Under the pieces are notes generated by a model, which was not told the DNA's origin, did no database searches, and saw only the letters and a program-made list of their open reading frames with translations. Shown here piece after piece: positions 28,062 through 36,931 of a DNA stretch of 64,000 bases. The stretch's first letter is position 1; every line of letters begins with the position of its first letter. The position numbers were made by a program, and so were the translations under genes. Origin of the DNA: Sutcliffiella horikoshii DSM 8719 (GTDB taxonomy: Bacteria; Bacillota; Bacilli; Bacillales; Bacillaceae_I); assembly GCA_001648575.1 (NCBI GenBank), contig LQXN01000066.1, positions 333,122 through 397,121 on the forward strand, in the 5' to 3' direction.

Positions 28062-28094
28062 AAATTGCCGGATTACCGGCAATTTATTTTTTTT
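28062..28094 (+). terminator. Terminator downstream of cls, second palindrome copy
   Basis: AAATTGCCGG-ATTA-CCGGCAATTT followed by ATTTTTTTT. It has the T run that the copy at 27830 lacks. Confidence 0.8.
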
Positions 28095-28173
28095 GATACT
28101 TTTTGCAGGAAATTGTCTTATGATGACGAATCATACTCAGGTAAGAAAATATGAACAGGAAAGGTGTGTTTAA

Positions 28174-29364
28174 ATGTTTGTTGCCAAAAAGAAAGATGGT
28201 TCTTATTTCTCTCTCTTGGACTGGAAAAGAAGAGAGGACATGGAACGCATTACAAAAGGGGAATCCTTTTATTGCCCTGCTTGTAACAGTTCCCTACTAC
28301 TCAAACAAGGGAAGGTCCGCCGAATCCACTTTGCCCATCTGAATAAATCCTGCACAGCTTCCTCTGAATCCGAAAGCCCTTATCATCTTGAAGGGAAAGT
28401 TAAGTTGTACGAAAGTCTCCTTCAATACAACCAACCCATTTTAGAACATTACATTCCCAATACCCAACAACGTGCAGATGTGTATGTGGAAACAAACTAT
28501 GGAAGATATGCCTTTGAGTTTCAGTGTTCAAATCTCCCAGCTCAAGAATTCAAGCGACGTACTAAACTCTATGAAAGGGAGGGTATTCGCCCTATGTGGA
28601 TCATCGGGCAAGAAAAGCTGGGTCCACCTGACAACAATGACAGCCCGCTTAAATTATCCCCGTTTCAATGGCGTTTCCTGCAAAGACCCTCTCCTCATAT
28701 TCAGCCATTCATCCTAAGCTTCTGCCCTTACCAATCCATATTCACTTATCATCAACCCATTTTCTCCATCAACAGCTCCACCACCTATGTAAATTCCATG
28801 ACCAGTGAAAATTGGATAGAGCAGCCCGGCATTTCATTTCAAAAGCGTCCCATATGGAAAGAACACTATCTTCATTATAAAAAGAAGTGGAGATACGAAT
28901 ACTCTTTCTATAAACCGTATCAGAAGTTAAGAAAATATTGCTATGGGAACATGAACATCCCCTTATCCCTTCTTCCTTCAGAAATTGGTCTCCCTGTCCC
29001 ATCGTTTTACCATATCCACACATCCCTTATTGAATGGCAGGCATGGTTATATTTTGATTCGATCTACCATATGCCACCTCTTACATTGATACATTTACCT
29101 TCTGTATTGAAAAACTTCCGTTTCCGTTTGAAGAGTACTGATATTTCTTTAAGAGAATTACCACTTGTAAAGGTAGGAGCTTATGAGGATGCGATTGTTG
29201 AATATTTGAACGCGTTAGTTGAAATAGGATTGTTGGAAAGGGAAACGCCAACGATTTACCGTGTCCTCAAAAAAAGCTTACCTTTATCAACCATGGAGGA
29301 AGCTCATAAACAGGACCAGGTGGTTCTGCAGACCTTGTTAAGAACTAAACAAACTACCGATTAA
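28174..29364 (+). CDS. coiA: Competence protein CoiA
   Basis: Competence-induced nuclease-like protein acting during processing of incoming DNA before RecA recombination. Seen: an N-terminal zinc-finger-like region CPACNSSLLLKQGKVRRIHF with a following His (AHL), then the nuclease core RADVYVETNYGRYAFEFQCS (D...E-x-Q pattern of the PD-(D/E)XK-like CoiA family). 396 residues, close to family length. Same position as in B. subtilis between mecA and pepF. Confidence 0.92.
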   Translation: MFVAKKKDGSYFSLLDWKRREDMERITKGESFYCPACNSSLLLKQGKVRRIHFAHLNKSCTASSESESPYHLEGKVKLYESLLQYNQPILEHYIPNTQQRADVYVETNYGRYAFEFQCSNLPAQEFKRRTKLYEREGIRPMWIIGQEKLGPPDNNDSPLKLSPFQWRFLQRPSPHIQPFILSFCPYQSIFTYHQPIFSINSSTTYVNSMTSENWIEQPGISFQKRPIWKEHYLHYKKKWRYEYSFYKPYQKLRKYCYGNMNIPLSLLPSEIGLPVPSFYHIHTSLIEWQAWLYFDSIYHMPPLTLIHLPSVLKNFRFRLKSTDISLRELPLVKVGAYEDAIVEYLNALVEIGLLERETPTIYRVLKKSLPLSTMEEAHKQDQVVLQTLLRTKQTTD

Positions 29365-29443
29365 TAAAAGAAAAAAGGGAATAATAAGGTTGTGTCGAAT
29401 AGTTAATAATGATTTACTTTTTATTTTCAAAGGGGGTTTTATA

Positions 29444-31258
29444 ATGGCGGAACAAACTGCTGTTAAGAAATTACAAGAACGAAAAGACATTTCTGTGGAG
29501 GATACATGGAAATTAGAAGATATCTTCCCAAGTGATGAGGCATGGGAAAAAGAGTTCCAAGAAGTAAAGGGTATGATTTCAAAGATCAAGGATTATGAAG
29601 GAAAACTATCCGAATCAGCTGATACATTATACGAAGCTTTTCAATATCAAGACTCTATTTCCAGCCGATTAGGTAAGTTATATACATATGCCCATATGCG
29701 TTATGACCAAGATACAACTAATTCCTTCTACCAGGGCTTGAATGATCGAGCGACAAACTTATACACACAAGTAGCCAGTGCACTTTCCTTTCTCGTGCCT
29801 GAAATCCTTACGATGAAGGAAGAGGAAATCACACAGTTCATCCAAGAAAAGAAAGAGCTAGCTTTATATGAGCATTCCTTGGACGAAATCAACCGTCAGC
29901 GCCCGCATGTTCTTTCTGCTAAGGAAGAAGCATTGCTTGCTGAAGCATCCGAGGTATTATCCTCATCCTCCAATACATTTGGCATGCTCAATAATGCCGA
30001 TATCACATTTCCGTCAGTAAAAGACGAGAGCGGGGAAGAAGTAGAAATTACACACGGACGCTATATCCGATTCCTTGAAAGCGAAGACCAAGAAGTGCGT
30101 AAGAACGCATTCAAAGCGGTCTATGAAACTTATGGCAAGTACCGTAATACTTTCTCCAGCACACTTGGTGGGGCTGTGAAAAAAGACAACTTCCAAGCTA
30201 AGGTCAGAAACTATGATTCTGCCCGTCAGGCTGCATTAAGCAACAACAATATACCTGAAACCGTCTATGACAACCTGGTGAATACAATCAACAAAAATCT
30301 TCACCTGTTGCACCGCTATGTGGATCTGCGTAAAAAAGTCCTTGGCGTAGAAGAGTTGCATATGTATGACCTTTACACGCCACTTGTCAAAGAGGCGAAC
30401 ATGAATGTGTCCTATGAGGATGCGAAGGATTACTTGATTAAAGGCCTTGCCCCACTTGGACAAGAATACCTTGATATTGTTAAAGAAGGGTTCGACAACA
30501 GATGGGTGGATGTTCAAGAGAACAAAGGCAAGCGTTCCGGGGCATATTCTTCCGGAACATATGGCACTAATCCATACATCCTGATGAACTGGCAGGACAA
30601 TGTGAATAACCTGTTCACTCTTGCCCATGAGTTCGGCCATTCCGTACACAGTTATTACACGAGAAAAACCCAACCATACCCGTATGGTAACTATTCCATC
30701 TTCGTTGCGGAAGTTGCTTCCACTTGTAACGAAGCATTGTTAAATGATTATCTGTTAAAGACAATTGATGATGACAAAAAGCGCCTATACTTGCTGAACC
30801 ATTACCTAGAAGGGTTCCGCGGCACGGTATTCCGTCAAACAATGTTTGCTGAATTTGAGCACAAAATTCATGAGCTTGCTCAAAGTGGAGAAGCATTGAC
30901 AGCAGACCTGTTAACAGAAACTTATTACGAATTGAACAAAAAGTACTTTGGTGAGAACATCACGATTGACGAAGAAATCGGTTTAGAGTGGGCAAGAATC
31001 CCTCACTTCTATTACAACTATTATGTGTACCAATATGCTACCGGGTACAGTGCTGCAACAGCCCTTAGCAAGCAGATCCTTGAAGAAGGACAGCCAGCTG
31101 TTGATCGTTATCTGGAATTCCTTAAAGCGGGAAGCTCTGATTATCCGATCGAAGTGTTGAAAAAGGCTGGAGTGGATATGACTGAATCCAATCCTATTGA
31201 AGAGGCATGTAAGGTATTTGAGGAGAAATTGAAAGAGATGGAAGAGTTGCTTTCTTAA
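29444..31258 (+). CDS. pepF: Oligoendopeptidase F
   Basis: Cytoplasmic zinc metallopeptidase (M3B) that degrades short peptides. Seen: the zinc motif HEFGHSVHS near residue 395, with the downstream Glu in FVAEVASTCNEALL, and the C-terminal catalytic HFYYNYYVYQYATGY region. 604 residues. The start is set at 29444 after AAAGGGGG; the frame is open further upstream without a ribosome-binding site. Gene order coiA-pepF is conserved in Bacillus. Functionally it could finish peptides imported by the App and Opp systems. Confidence 0.95.
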   Translation: MAEQTAVKKLQERKDISVEDTWKLEDIFPSDEAWEKEFQEVKGMISKIKDYEGKLSESADTLYEAFQYQDSISSRLGKLYTYAHMRYDQDTTNSFYQGLNDRATNLYTQVASALSFLVPEILTMKEEEITQFIQEKKELALYEHSLDEINRQRPHVLSAKEEALLAEASEVLSSSSNTFGMLNNADITFPSVKDESGEEVEITHGRYIRFLESEDQEVRKNAFKAVYETYGKYRNTFSSTLGGAVKKDNFQAKVRNYDSARQAALSNNNIPETVYDNLVNTINKNLHLLHRYVDLRKKVLGVEELHMYDLYTPLVKEANMNVSYEDAKDYLIKGLAPLGQEYLDIVKEGFDNRWVDVQENKGKRSGAYSSGTYGTNPYILMNWQDNVNNLFTLAHEFGHSVHSYYTRKTQPYPYGNYSIFVAEVASTCNEALLNDYLLKTIDDDKKRLYLLNHYLEGFRGTVFRQTMFAEFEHKIHELAQSGEALTADLLTETYYELNKKYFGENITIDEEIGLEWARIPHFYYNYYVYQYATGYSAATALSKQILEEGQPAVDRYLEFLKAGSSDYPIEVLKKAGVDMTESNPIEEACKVFEEKLKEMEELLS

Positions 31259-31269
31259 TCGGACAAATG

Positions 31270-31299
31270 GGGACCACCTTATGAAGGGTGGTTCTTTTT
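31270..31299 (+). terminator. Terminator of pepF
   Basis: ACCACCTT / AGGGTGGT stem, four-base loop, T tract. Confidence 0.85.
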
Positions 31300-31321
31300 A
31301 TGTGGAGGGGGAAAGATAAGT

Positions 31322-31498
31322 TTATTTAAATCCTTTAAAACGTCGTTGATTATTCAATAGCGCAATAAGCAGAAACAACGAAAAAAATAATATAGGGGAA
31401 GTAAGATAAATCGGATACAGTTTCATAAGTCCAAGTACATTTATAAAAAGGCTTAACAGAATAAATACTAAACAAAGGATGAAAGGGATTTTTGTCAT
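31322..31498 (-). CDS. Small two-helix membrane protein in the yizD position
   Basis: 58 residues with two membrane helices (about residues 5-22 and 30-47) and a basic tail NNQRRFKGFK. The start follows AAAAGGAG at eight bases. It occupies the place of yizD (57 residues) between pepF and yjbH in B. subtilis, but I cannot confirm sequence homology from memory. A longer upstream frame to 31633 lacks a ribosome-binding site. Confidence 0.6.
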   Translation of the reverse strand: MTKIPFILCLVFILLSLFINVLGLMKLYPIYLTSPILFFSLFLLIALLNNQRRFKGFK

Positions 31499-31599
31499 AT
31501 GGAAGGCTCCTTTTAACATACTTGTACATCTACTAGTTATTTGTACGTAAAAGGGTGATGTTTCATTACGAAAAATTCTAAAAAAACAATTTAATCCGA

Positions 31600-31669
31600 T
31601 TGTGACAATGTTGTGAACTAGAGGTCTAACCACTTGTCAAAAGTCGACAATATCTGATATATTTATAAC
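31600..31669 (+). promoter_or_regulatory. Promoter and redox-type boxes of roxS
   Basis: Two TTGTGA direct repeats at 31600-31618 resemble ResD/SrrA-type boxes. An inverted repeat TTGTC-N7-GACAA (31634-31650) and -10 candidates TATATT (31658) or TATAAC (31664) follow. RoxS is known to be ResD- and Rex-linked in Bacillus and Staphylococcus; the exact assignment here is inferred. Confidence 0.55.
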
Positions 31670-31670
31670 T

Positions 31671-31797
31671 GTGAAACGATTCACAAACAAACATATACCC
31701 CTTTGTTTGACCGTGAAAAATTTCTCCCATCCCCTTTGTTGTCTTTAATGACAATAGATTAGCCCTGGTCCCGTTGACCAGGGCTTTTCCTATTTTT
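31671..31797 (+). ncRNA. roxS: Small regulatory RNA RoxS (RsaE)
   Basis: Trans-acting sRNA that base-pairs with ribosome-binding sites of central-metabolism and redox mRNAs. I recognise the conserved RsaE/RoxS core: CATATACCCCTTTGTTTG, then GTGAAAAATTTCTCCCATCC and CCCTTTGTTG. These C-rich single-stranded stretches are complementary to Shine-Dalgarno sequences. A hairpin AGCCCTGGTC / GACCAGGGCT with a T-rich tail ends it (31761-31797). Its place next to yjbH agrees with the B. subtilis locus. A dispersed repeat begins 33 bases past the terminator. Confidence 0.9.
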
Positions 31798-31829
31798 ATA
31801 TAACTTTCAGCGCTGTTTTCCGTTGCAGA

Positions 31830-31935
31830 CTGTTGATCTTCGTTACAGGAGCTTACGCTTATCCGAAGGTCGGTCCGTAAGCCTCCTCGGCTACGCCTGC
31901 GGAGTCTTACATGTCCCTTCCTCTGCGATCAACTA
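31830..31935. repeat. Dispersed GC-rich element, shortened copy after roxS
   Basis: About 105 bp, inverted relative to the copy at 27891: CTGTTGATCTTCG at one end, GCGATCAACT at the other, inner GCCTCCTCGGCTACGCCTGC. It lacks the GACTCCTGCGGGAGG block, so it is internally deleted. Confidence 0.7.
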
Positions 31936-31976
31936 GGAAATTTCATTATTCTAATGTTTTGTCCACACACTGAAAC

Positions 31977-32016
31977 GGAAGAGGAAAACCTTTTGAGTTT
32001 TCCTCTTCCGTTGAGC
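31977..32016 (-). terminator. Hairpin downstream of spxH
   Basis: AACGGAAGAGGAAAAC / GTTTTCCTCTTCCGTT stem, seven-base loop. No T run follows on the minus strand, so efficiency is uncertain; it may protect the 3' end. Confidence 0.6.
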
Positions 32017-32030
32017 TATTGAAATAACCA

Positions 32031-32903
32031 TCAATTCGCAATATATCTCCAAAATGTCCCGTACTTCACAGGAACCTTCTCTACACGCTGTGCCAGCTGA
32101 AGCTTCTTTAATTCATGCTCGACTTCCACGATCGGCAGGTTATACACGACTGAAATTTCCTTTGTTGCTACAAAAGAAAACTGTGAAAGGAAATCTTCAA
32201 GCGGTGGCAGTATTTTCGGAAAAGGTTGTTCCCCGAGCATGTCTTGCAAAATATGAACATACACCTCATAGGAATGATAACCGGAAACCTTAATACCTTC
32301 CTCTTCAATATTTTCGTTGAAGAAAACAAGTGTAGGTATCTCGGAAACGTCCATCTCGTTGGTGATTTTAAAATCACAATTCAACGCCTTGGATGCACTA
32401 TCCCCGTTCATATCCCTTGTGAACTCTTCCATGTCGAGCCCAACTGATTCCGCACACTCCATCAGGACGGACAATTCTGATATGTTTTGTTTTTCGAGGA
32501 ATAAGACCTCTTGCAGTTTTCTCAAGAACTTGATTCCTGCCTTGCGTCCTTGAAGCTCGGCTGCCTTGATTGCAATCGATGCAACATAAGGAGATTCTAT
32601 TGGATTCTCAAGCCACAAGGACCCATCACAGGACATGCCGGAACGGGTTGCGGTACGTTCCCATACTTGTGCCATGGAAGCAGCATAATGCTTTTTCGCT
32701 AGGTTAAGGGAAGTAAGCTGGCCAGTCACAATATGTTTGATCGTGAAATACTGCCCATATTGGACATGCAACTTTTTTAACATCGGCTCCAAGGCCCAGC
32801 ACTCCGGGCAAAGTGGATCGATGAAGAAGTATATCTCTATTGGTTTATTGGTGGTATGCTGGATGTTTTTTAAATAAAATGATTTTTTATCTTTACAGGT
32901 CAC
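32031..32903 (-). CDS. spxH: ClpXP adaptor SpxH (YjbH)
   Basis: Thioredoxin-like (DsbA-family) adaptor that speeds ClpXP degradation of Spx. Seen: the CPEC motif (Cys32, Cys35) in [11 protein letters not shown], an alpha-helical insertion, the cis-Pro type [10 protein letters not shown] segment, and a C-terminal winged extension. 290 residues. Start is GTG inside the end of yjbI, with AAGGAAGA upstream, so translation is coupled to the hemoglobin gene. The target Spx is encoded 8 kb upstream. Confidence 0.92.
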   Translation of the reverse strand: MTCKDKKSFYLKNIQHTTNKPIEIYFFIDPLCPECWALEPMLKKLHVQYGQYFTIKHIVTGQLTSLNLAKKHYAASMAQVWERTATRSGMSCDGSLWLENPIESPYVASIAIKAAELQGRKAGIKFLRKLQEVLFLEKQNISELSVLMECAESVGLDMEEFTRDMNGDSASKALNCDFKITNEMDVSEIPTLVFFNENIEEEGIKVSGYHSYEVYVHILQDMLGEQPFPKILPPLEDFLSQFSFVATKEISVVYNLPIVEVEHELKKLQLAQRVEKVPVKYGTFWRYIAN

Positions 32904-33309
32904 ATGAATCTTCCTTTTCTTCAGGTTTGTCTGGGGTATTGATCATATGTTGAGCCGTTAAAACTAAACGCTGAAAAAATTCCTTTCGATATGAACCCTC
33001 AAGTCCTATTTCATCCATCGCTTCTTCCATACAAGCTAACCATGCTTTTGCCCGCTTAGGAGTTATTTCAAAAGGCATGTGACGGGCGCGAAGCATCGGG
33101 TGCCCATGTTCACTTGTGTATAGCGGTGGACCGCCTAAATACTGGGTGAGAAATTGTTTTTGCTTTCTTGCCGTTTCCGTTAAATCATTCGGAAAAATCG
33201 GAGCTAAACTGGGATGGCGACCAACACGATCGTAAAATGCATCTACAAGTTCATCAAGAACTTGTTCTCCGCCAACAGCTTCAAAAGGTGATTGTATTTT
33301 ATCCATCAT
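32893..33309 (-). CDS. yjbI: Truncated hemoglobin YjbI
   Basis: Group II (trHbO-type) heme protein. Seen: Tyr B10 in AFYDRV, the proximal His in RARHMPFEI, Trp G8 in AKAWLACM and the 2/2 globin length. 138 residues. Forms an operon with spxH, their frames overlapping by 11 bases; the linkage suggests a role in redox or nitrosative stress alongside Spx control. The start could be 33309 or 33306. Confidence 0.93.
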   Translation of the reverse strand: MMDKIQSPFEAVGGEQVLDELVDAFYDRVGRHPSLAPIFPNDLTETARKQKQFLTQYLGGPPLYTSEHGHPMLRARHMPFEITPKRAKAWLACMEEAMDEIGLEGSYRKEFFQRLVLTAQHMINTPDKPEEKEDSCDL

Positions 33310-33450
33310 TTTTAACTCCTATCAATTTCAAAGTAACGATTGTATGTATATTTTAGCAATGTGGTTATTATATCTCAAACAATACGATTCCACCCTTGCA
33401 AAATACAGGGAAAAAAGGGAGTGGGGTGGGAGGTGTTATTGTATTTATTC

Positions 33451-33488
33451 CAAAAAAAAAACCACTCATGCATACTTTGCACAAGTGG
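33451..33488 (-). terminator. Terminator of cwlQ
   Basis: On the minus strand CCACT-TGTGCA-loop-TGCATG-AGTGG followed by ten T residues. Confidence 0.88.
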
Positions 33489-33505
33489 AATGGATGAAAA
33501 ACCAT

Positions 33506-34180
33506 TCAGGCATTATAGCTGCCTGTAACTTTTCGAACATAATTCATTGTTTCCTTAAATGGTGGAATGCCGTTATATTTATCTACATTTCCTGGGCCGG
33601 CATTATAAGCTGCCAGTGCAAGTGTTAAGTCGCCGTCATACTTGTCCAGCATTTGGCGGATGTATTTGGTTCCCCCCATAATGTTTTGTCGGGGATCCAT
33701 GGAATTGTTCACACCCAAGCCTTTTGCTGTTAAAGGCATGAGTTGCATCAAGCCAGCAGCCCCGGCATGGCTTACAGCTGTCGGGTTGAAATTGGACTCG
33801 TGTTGAATGATGGATTTAATTAATTTCGGATCAACACCATATTTCTCAGATGCTTCCTTTATTATTTCCTCGAAGTCAGTGCGTCTAGCTGCACTGGTGA
33901 TTACTTTATCGGCACTGGCTTCGGCGATATCGGAGGCAATCACTTGCATATGGCTTGATGCCGAGAAATTAAGTGCTGCATTGTTTAACGGATGGGAAAA
34001 AGGAAGGGGATCGTTTGCACCTGGACTTTTCCCTGAAATGCCTGTGCTGCCATCTTCTAAAAAACCGGAAAGGATAGACGCAAAGGGAGGGGAAGATGAA
34101 GGGCTGTTCATCGATTTATTTCCTTGAAAACTTTGCATTGCCTGCAGTTGCATCATCGAACGGAGCTGTTCTACATTCAT
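33506..34180 (-). CDS. cwlQ: Lytic transglycosylase CwlQ (SLT domain)
   Basis: Peptidoglycan-cleaving enzyme. Seen: a Ser/Pro/Gly-rich N-terminal part of about 100 residues without a clear signal peptide, then a SLT domain: IIQHESNFNPTAVSHAGAAG with catalytic Glu in QHESNF, GLMQLMP, NIMGGTKYIRQML and LALAAYNAGPGNV. 224 residues. B. subtilis YjbJ/CwlQ has both muramidase and transglycosylase activity. The start overlaps the yjbK stop (ATGA). Confidence 0.88.
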   Translation of the reverse strand: MNVEQLRSMMQLQAMQSFQGNKSMNSPSSSPPFASILSGFLEDGSTGISGKSPGANDPLPFSHPLNNAALNFSASSHMQVIASDIAEASADKVITSAARRTDFEEIIKEASEKYGVDPKLIKSIIQHESNFNPTAVSHAGAAGLMQLMPLTAKGLGVNNSMDPRQNIMGGTKYIRQMLDKYDGDLTLALAAYNAGPGNVDKYNGIPPFKETMNYVRKVTGSYNA

Positions 34181-34788
34181 TTCGAATCTCCTTCCGTTGT
34201 GAGCGTATATGCTTTTGCTTCATAGAACCGAACAATTTTGTTTTTGGTTTCACGGAGTGGGATGCCGTAAGAAGTGAGCAATTCATGGAATGATTTTTCA
34301 CCTTCAGCGTAATTATTAACTTCAAATTCCACTTCAAAGTCACTTGTCTCCATGTAATTGCTTTCGTCAAGAACCAACAGGCCATTTTTATATGGGAGTT
34401 CCACCCGGTTTGTTTTTAACGATCCGAAATAAAGGATTTTAGATGGATCAACACCTAGCTCTGCCATTAAAATGGAAGAAATAGTGCCTTCGATTATACC
34501 GATGTGACCTTCCTTCATAGAGACAAACTCTTCTTCAGACACTGACTGGTGTGTTTCCAATAAACCTTCGGCAGCCGGCTGCTTTAAAGTCAGTGTGAAG
34601 CTTTCCCCTTTTTTGCGGACACGCAGTGCACATCCTTTATCTTTTAATGCAAAAGTGGGAGTATCAAAGTAATGGTTCTCTTGAGAAAAAAAGTCTTCGG
34701 ATTTCACCTTGAATGCCGAACAGAGAGATGTGAATTCATCAAAGGTTAGCATGTTTTTAAATTCAATTTCAATTTCTTGGTGGCTCAT
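34177..34788 (-). CDS. yjbK: CYTH-domain protein YjbK
   Basis: 203-residue soluble tunnel-fold protein of the CYTH (adenylate cyclase-thiamine triphosphatase) superfamily. Seen: the N-terminal EIEIEFK signature, ALRVRKKG and TLTLKQP basic strands, and later acidic strands FEVEFEV. Likely a metal-dependent triphosphatase (inorganic or nucleotide tri/polyphosphate). In the same position as in B. subtilis, divergent from yjbL-relQ. Confidence 0.88.
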   Translation of the reverse strand: MSHQEIEIEFKNMLTFDEFTSLCSAFKVKSEDFFSQENHYFDTPTFALKDKGCALRVRKKGESFTLTLKQPAAEGLLETHQSVSEEEFVSMKEGHIGIIEGTISSILMAELGVDPSKILYFGSLKTNRVELPYKNGLLVLDESNYMETSDFEVEFEVNNYAEGEKSFHELLTSYGIPLRETKNKIVRFYEAKAYTLTTEGDSK

Positions 34789-34913
34789 ATTTTACCTCTC
34801 CCGATTTGTTATACTTCTATTATTACTTTGTTTTCCAGTTAAGGCAATGATAAAGTACATTCCTTTAGGAATTAAGAGTGTTGACATAGCAGAAATATTG
34901 AGATTCTCTAGTA

Positions 34914-34966
34914 GATGGGAGTGGAAGGAGAGAAAGCTTCTTCAACGAAGACAACTGTTACACAAT
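34914..34966. repeat. Deletion remnant of the dispersed repeat
   Basis: Keeps only the ends: GATGGGAGTGGAAGGAG and CAACGAAGACAACTGTT, which match the left and right ends of the copy at 27891. The middle is gone. Lies in the 297-base yjbK-yjbL gap; no gene is seen in that gap. Confidence 0.45.
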
Positions 34967-35085
34967 ATATGGAAGTTAGCAGGAAGTAAAAGTAACGAAA
35001 TTGGGAAAAAGTGAGGTTTCCATTTCGTTGCTAGATGGGATTTATGATACTATATGAGTAGGATTTAGGTTGGAAGGAGATTATT

Positions 35086-35454
35086 ATGCAAAAAAGAATT
35101 GAAATCAAAAATACATCATGGAATGAACATCAACTTTTGCTGGAGGCCGATACGGTTTCTTTTCCGCTCGACCAGGTAAGTGCGAGCAATCAAATGCTAG
35201 TGGATTCAGATAACCTTGCGTTTATTTACAAACTAGAAACCGCGACGGAATATATCTATGTGAGCATCAAGGATGATTTCTGGAATGACCTTAAAAGGGC
35301 ATTGGAGGAAAATAAGGCAATCGTGCTTGTAGCGGAGAAAGTGGCGTTATTGCTGACAAATATAGAAGAAGAGCTTGGATATTTAATTGAAAATATCCGT
35401 GACAACGCCAATTACGGGGAAGAGATGGAGAGAAGAGTAAACGAGATTTTTTAA
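35086..35454 (+). CDS. yjbL: YjbL family protein (UPF0738)
   Basis: 122-residue soluble protein, the same length and position as B. subtilis YjbL. Alpha/beta composition with a C-terminal acidic helix (EEELGYLIENIRDNANYG). No enzymatic motif. Function unknown. First gene of a likely yjbL-relQ-nadK-yjbO operon, with GGAAGGAG as ribosome-binding site. Confidence 0.85.
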   Translation: MQKRIEIKNTSWNEHQLLLEADTVSFPLDQVSASNQMLVDSDNLAFIYKLETATEYIYVSIKDDFWNDLKRALEENKAIVLVAEKVALLLTNIEEELGYLIENIRDNANYGEEMERRVNEIF

Positions 35455-35469
35455 GGGGTTTGACGAATT

Positions 35470-36102
35470 ATGATACAACACTGGGATTTGTTTTTAGCGC
35501 CTTATAAACAGGCAATAAATGAGATGAAAGTGAAATTGAAGGGGATGCGCGGACAATTTATGATGCAGTCGGAGCATTCGCCGATTGAATTTGTGACAGG
35601 TCGTGTAAAGCCGATAGCAAGTATATTGGACAAGGCGACGCGCAAGGGGATTTCCCTTGAAAAACTCGAAGATGAAATGCAAGACATCGCCGGTGTGCGT
35701 ATGATGTGCCAGTTCGTGGATGATATACATAGAGTGGTGGAGATACTGCGTAACCGCAATGATTTTGAAATTGTGGAAGAACGCGATTATATCTCTTCCA
35801 GAAAGAACAGCGGGTACCGTTCCTACCATGTGGTGGTTCGTTATCCTGTCCAGACGATCGAAGGCGAGAAAAAGATTCTGGTGGAAATTCAAATCAGGAC
35901 GCTCGCGATGAACTTTTGGGCAACCATCGAACATTCACTTAATTACAAATATAGCGGTCAGTTCCCGCAAGAAATAAAAGAAAGACTTGTACGTGCTGCG
36001 GAAGCGGCATACCTTCTTGACGCTGAGATGTCGCAGATCCGCGGTGAGATTCAAGAAGCACAAGCCATCTTTTCACGAAAAAAGGAACTGGATTCGGACT
36101 AA
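35470..36102 (+). CDS. relQ: Small alarmone synthetase RelQ (SasB)
   Basis: Makes (p)ppGpp by transferring pyrophosphate from ATP to GTP/GDP. Seen: the synthetase motifs GRVKPIASILDKATRKG, DIAGVRMMCQFVDDI, ERDYISSRKNSGYRSYHVVV and VEIQIRTLAMNFWATIEHSL; the catalytic Asp and Glu are present. No hydrolase domain, as expected for a 210-residue SAS. Family enzymes form tetramers and are activated by pppGpp. Followed 18 bases later by NAD kinase, as in B. subtilis. Confidence 0.96.
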   Translation: MIQHWDLFLAPYKQAINEMKVKLKGMRGQFMMQSEHSPIEFVTGRVKPIASILDKATRKGISLEKLEDEMQDIAGVRMMCQFVDDIHRVVEILRNRNDFEIVEERDYISSRKNSGYRSYHVVVRYPVQTIEGEKKILVEIQIRTLAMNFWATIEHSLNYKYSGQFPQEIKERLVRAAEAAYLLDAEMSQIRGEIQEAQAIFSRKKELDSD

Positions 36103-36120
36103 TGGAATAGGGGTGGGAGT

Positions 36121-36918
36121 ATGAAATTTGCGATAACCTCCAAAGGGGACTCGGTTTCAAATACATTGATGCACAAAATGCGAACATACTTGCAGGACTT
36201 TGATTTGACCTATGATGAAGACCAGCCGGATTTGGTAGTATCAGTCGGGGGGGACGGTACGCTTCTATATGCATTCCATCGCTATCGAAGCCGTCTGGAT
36301 AAGACTGCCTTCATCGGGGTACATACGGGTCATCTTGGATTCTATGCGGATTGGGTGCCGGAAGAAATTGAAAAGCTCGTGATTGCCATTGCGAAAACTC
36401 CTTATCAAACTGTGGAATATCCGCTTTTAGAAGTCATTATCCGTTACAATGACGGTGGCAGGGAAGCCCGCTATCTTGCTTTGAACGAATGTACCGTGAA
36501 AAGTGTGGAAGGGACACTGGTGATGGATGTGGAAATTAAAGGGCAGCTGTTCGAAACCTTCAGGGGAGACGGTCTTTGCATATCCACGCCATCTGGTAGT
36601 ACGGCTTATAATAAAGCCTTGGGCGGTGCTATTTTGCACCCTTCCCTGCCGGCGATTCAGCTGGCGGAGATGGCCTCCATCAACAATCGGGTCTTCCGTA
36701 CGGTGGGCTCGCCGCTGGTATTGCCTCAGCACCATACCTGTTTGCTGAAACCTGTGAATGATGTTGACTATCAGATTACGGTCGATCACCTGACTCTGCT
36801 GCATAAGGATGTAAAATCCATTCAGTGCAGAGTCGCTAAAGAAAAAATCCGATTCGCACGCTTCCGTCCATTTCCGTTCTGGAAGCGAGTCAGCGATTCA
36901 TTCATCACGGACAAATAA
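36121..36918 (+). CDS. nadK: NAD kinase
   Basis: Phosphorylates NAD to NADP with ATP or polyphosphate. Seen: [13 protein letters not shown] near residue 42 (catalytic Asp), NECTVK, and the Gly-rich [21 protein letters not shown] near 153-173. 265 residues. Corresponds to B. subtilis YjbN (ppnKA, nadF). Good GGGTGGGAG ribosome-binding site. Confidence 0.95.
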   Translation: MKFAITSKGDSVSNTLMHKMRTYLQDFDLTYDEDQPDLVVSVGGDGTLLYAFHRYRSRLDKTAFIGVHTGHLGFYADWVPEEIEKLVIAIAKTPYQTVEYPLLEVIIRYNDGGREARYLALNECTVKSVEGTLVMDVEIKGQLFETFRGDGLCISTPSGSTAYNKALGGAILHPSLPAIQLAEMASINNRVFRTVGSPLVLPQHHTCLLKPVNDVDYQITVDHLTLLHKDVKSIQCRVAKEKIRFARFRPFPFWKRVSDSFITDK

Positions 36919-36931
36919 GAGGAAGTATTTT

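Noticed and set aside
34709..35014. 101-residue frame across the yjbK-yjbL gap
   Set aside because: Starts within yjbK on the other strand and runs over a decayed repeat; no ribosome-binding site.
35494..35934. 146-residue frame opposite relQ
   Set aside because: Antisense to a well-identified gene; rich in His/Leu/Ile as expected of a shadow frame.
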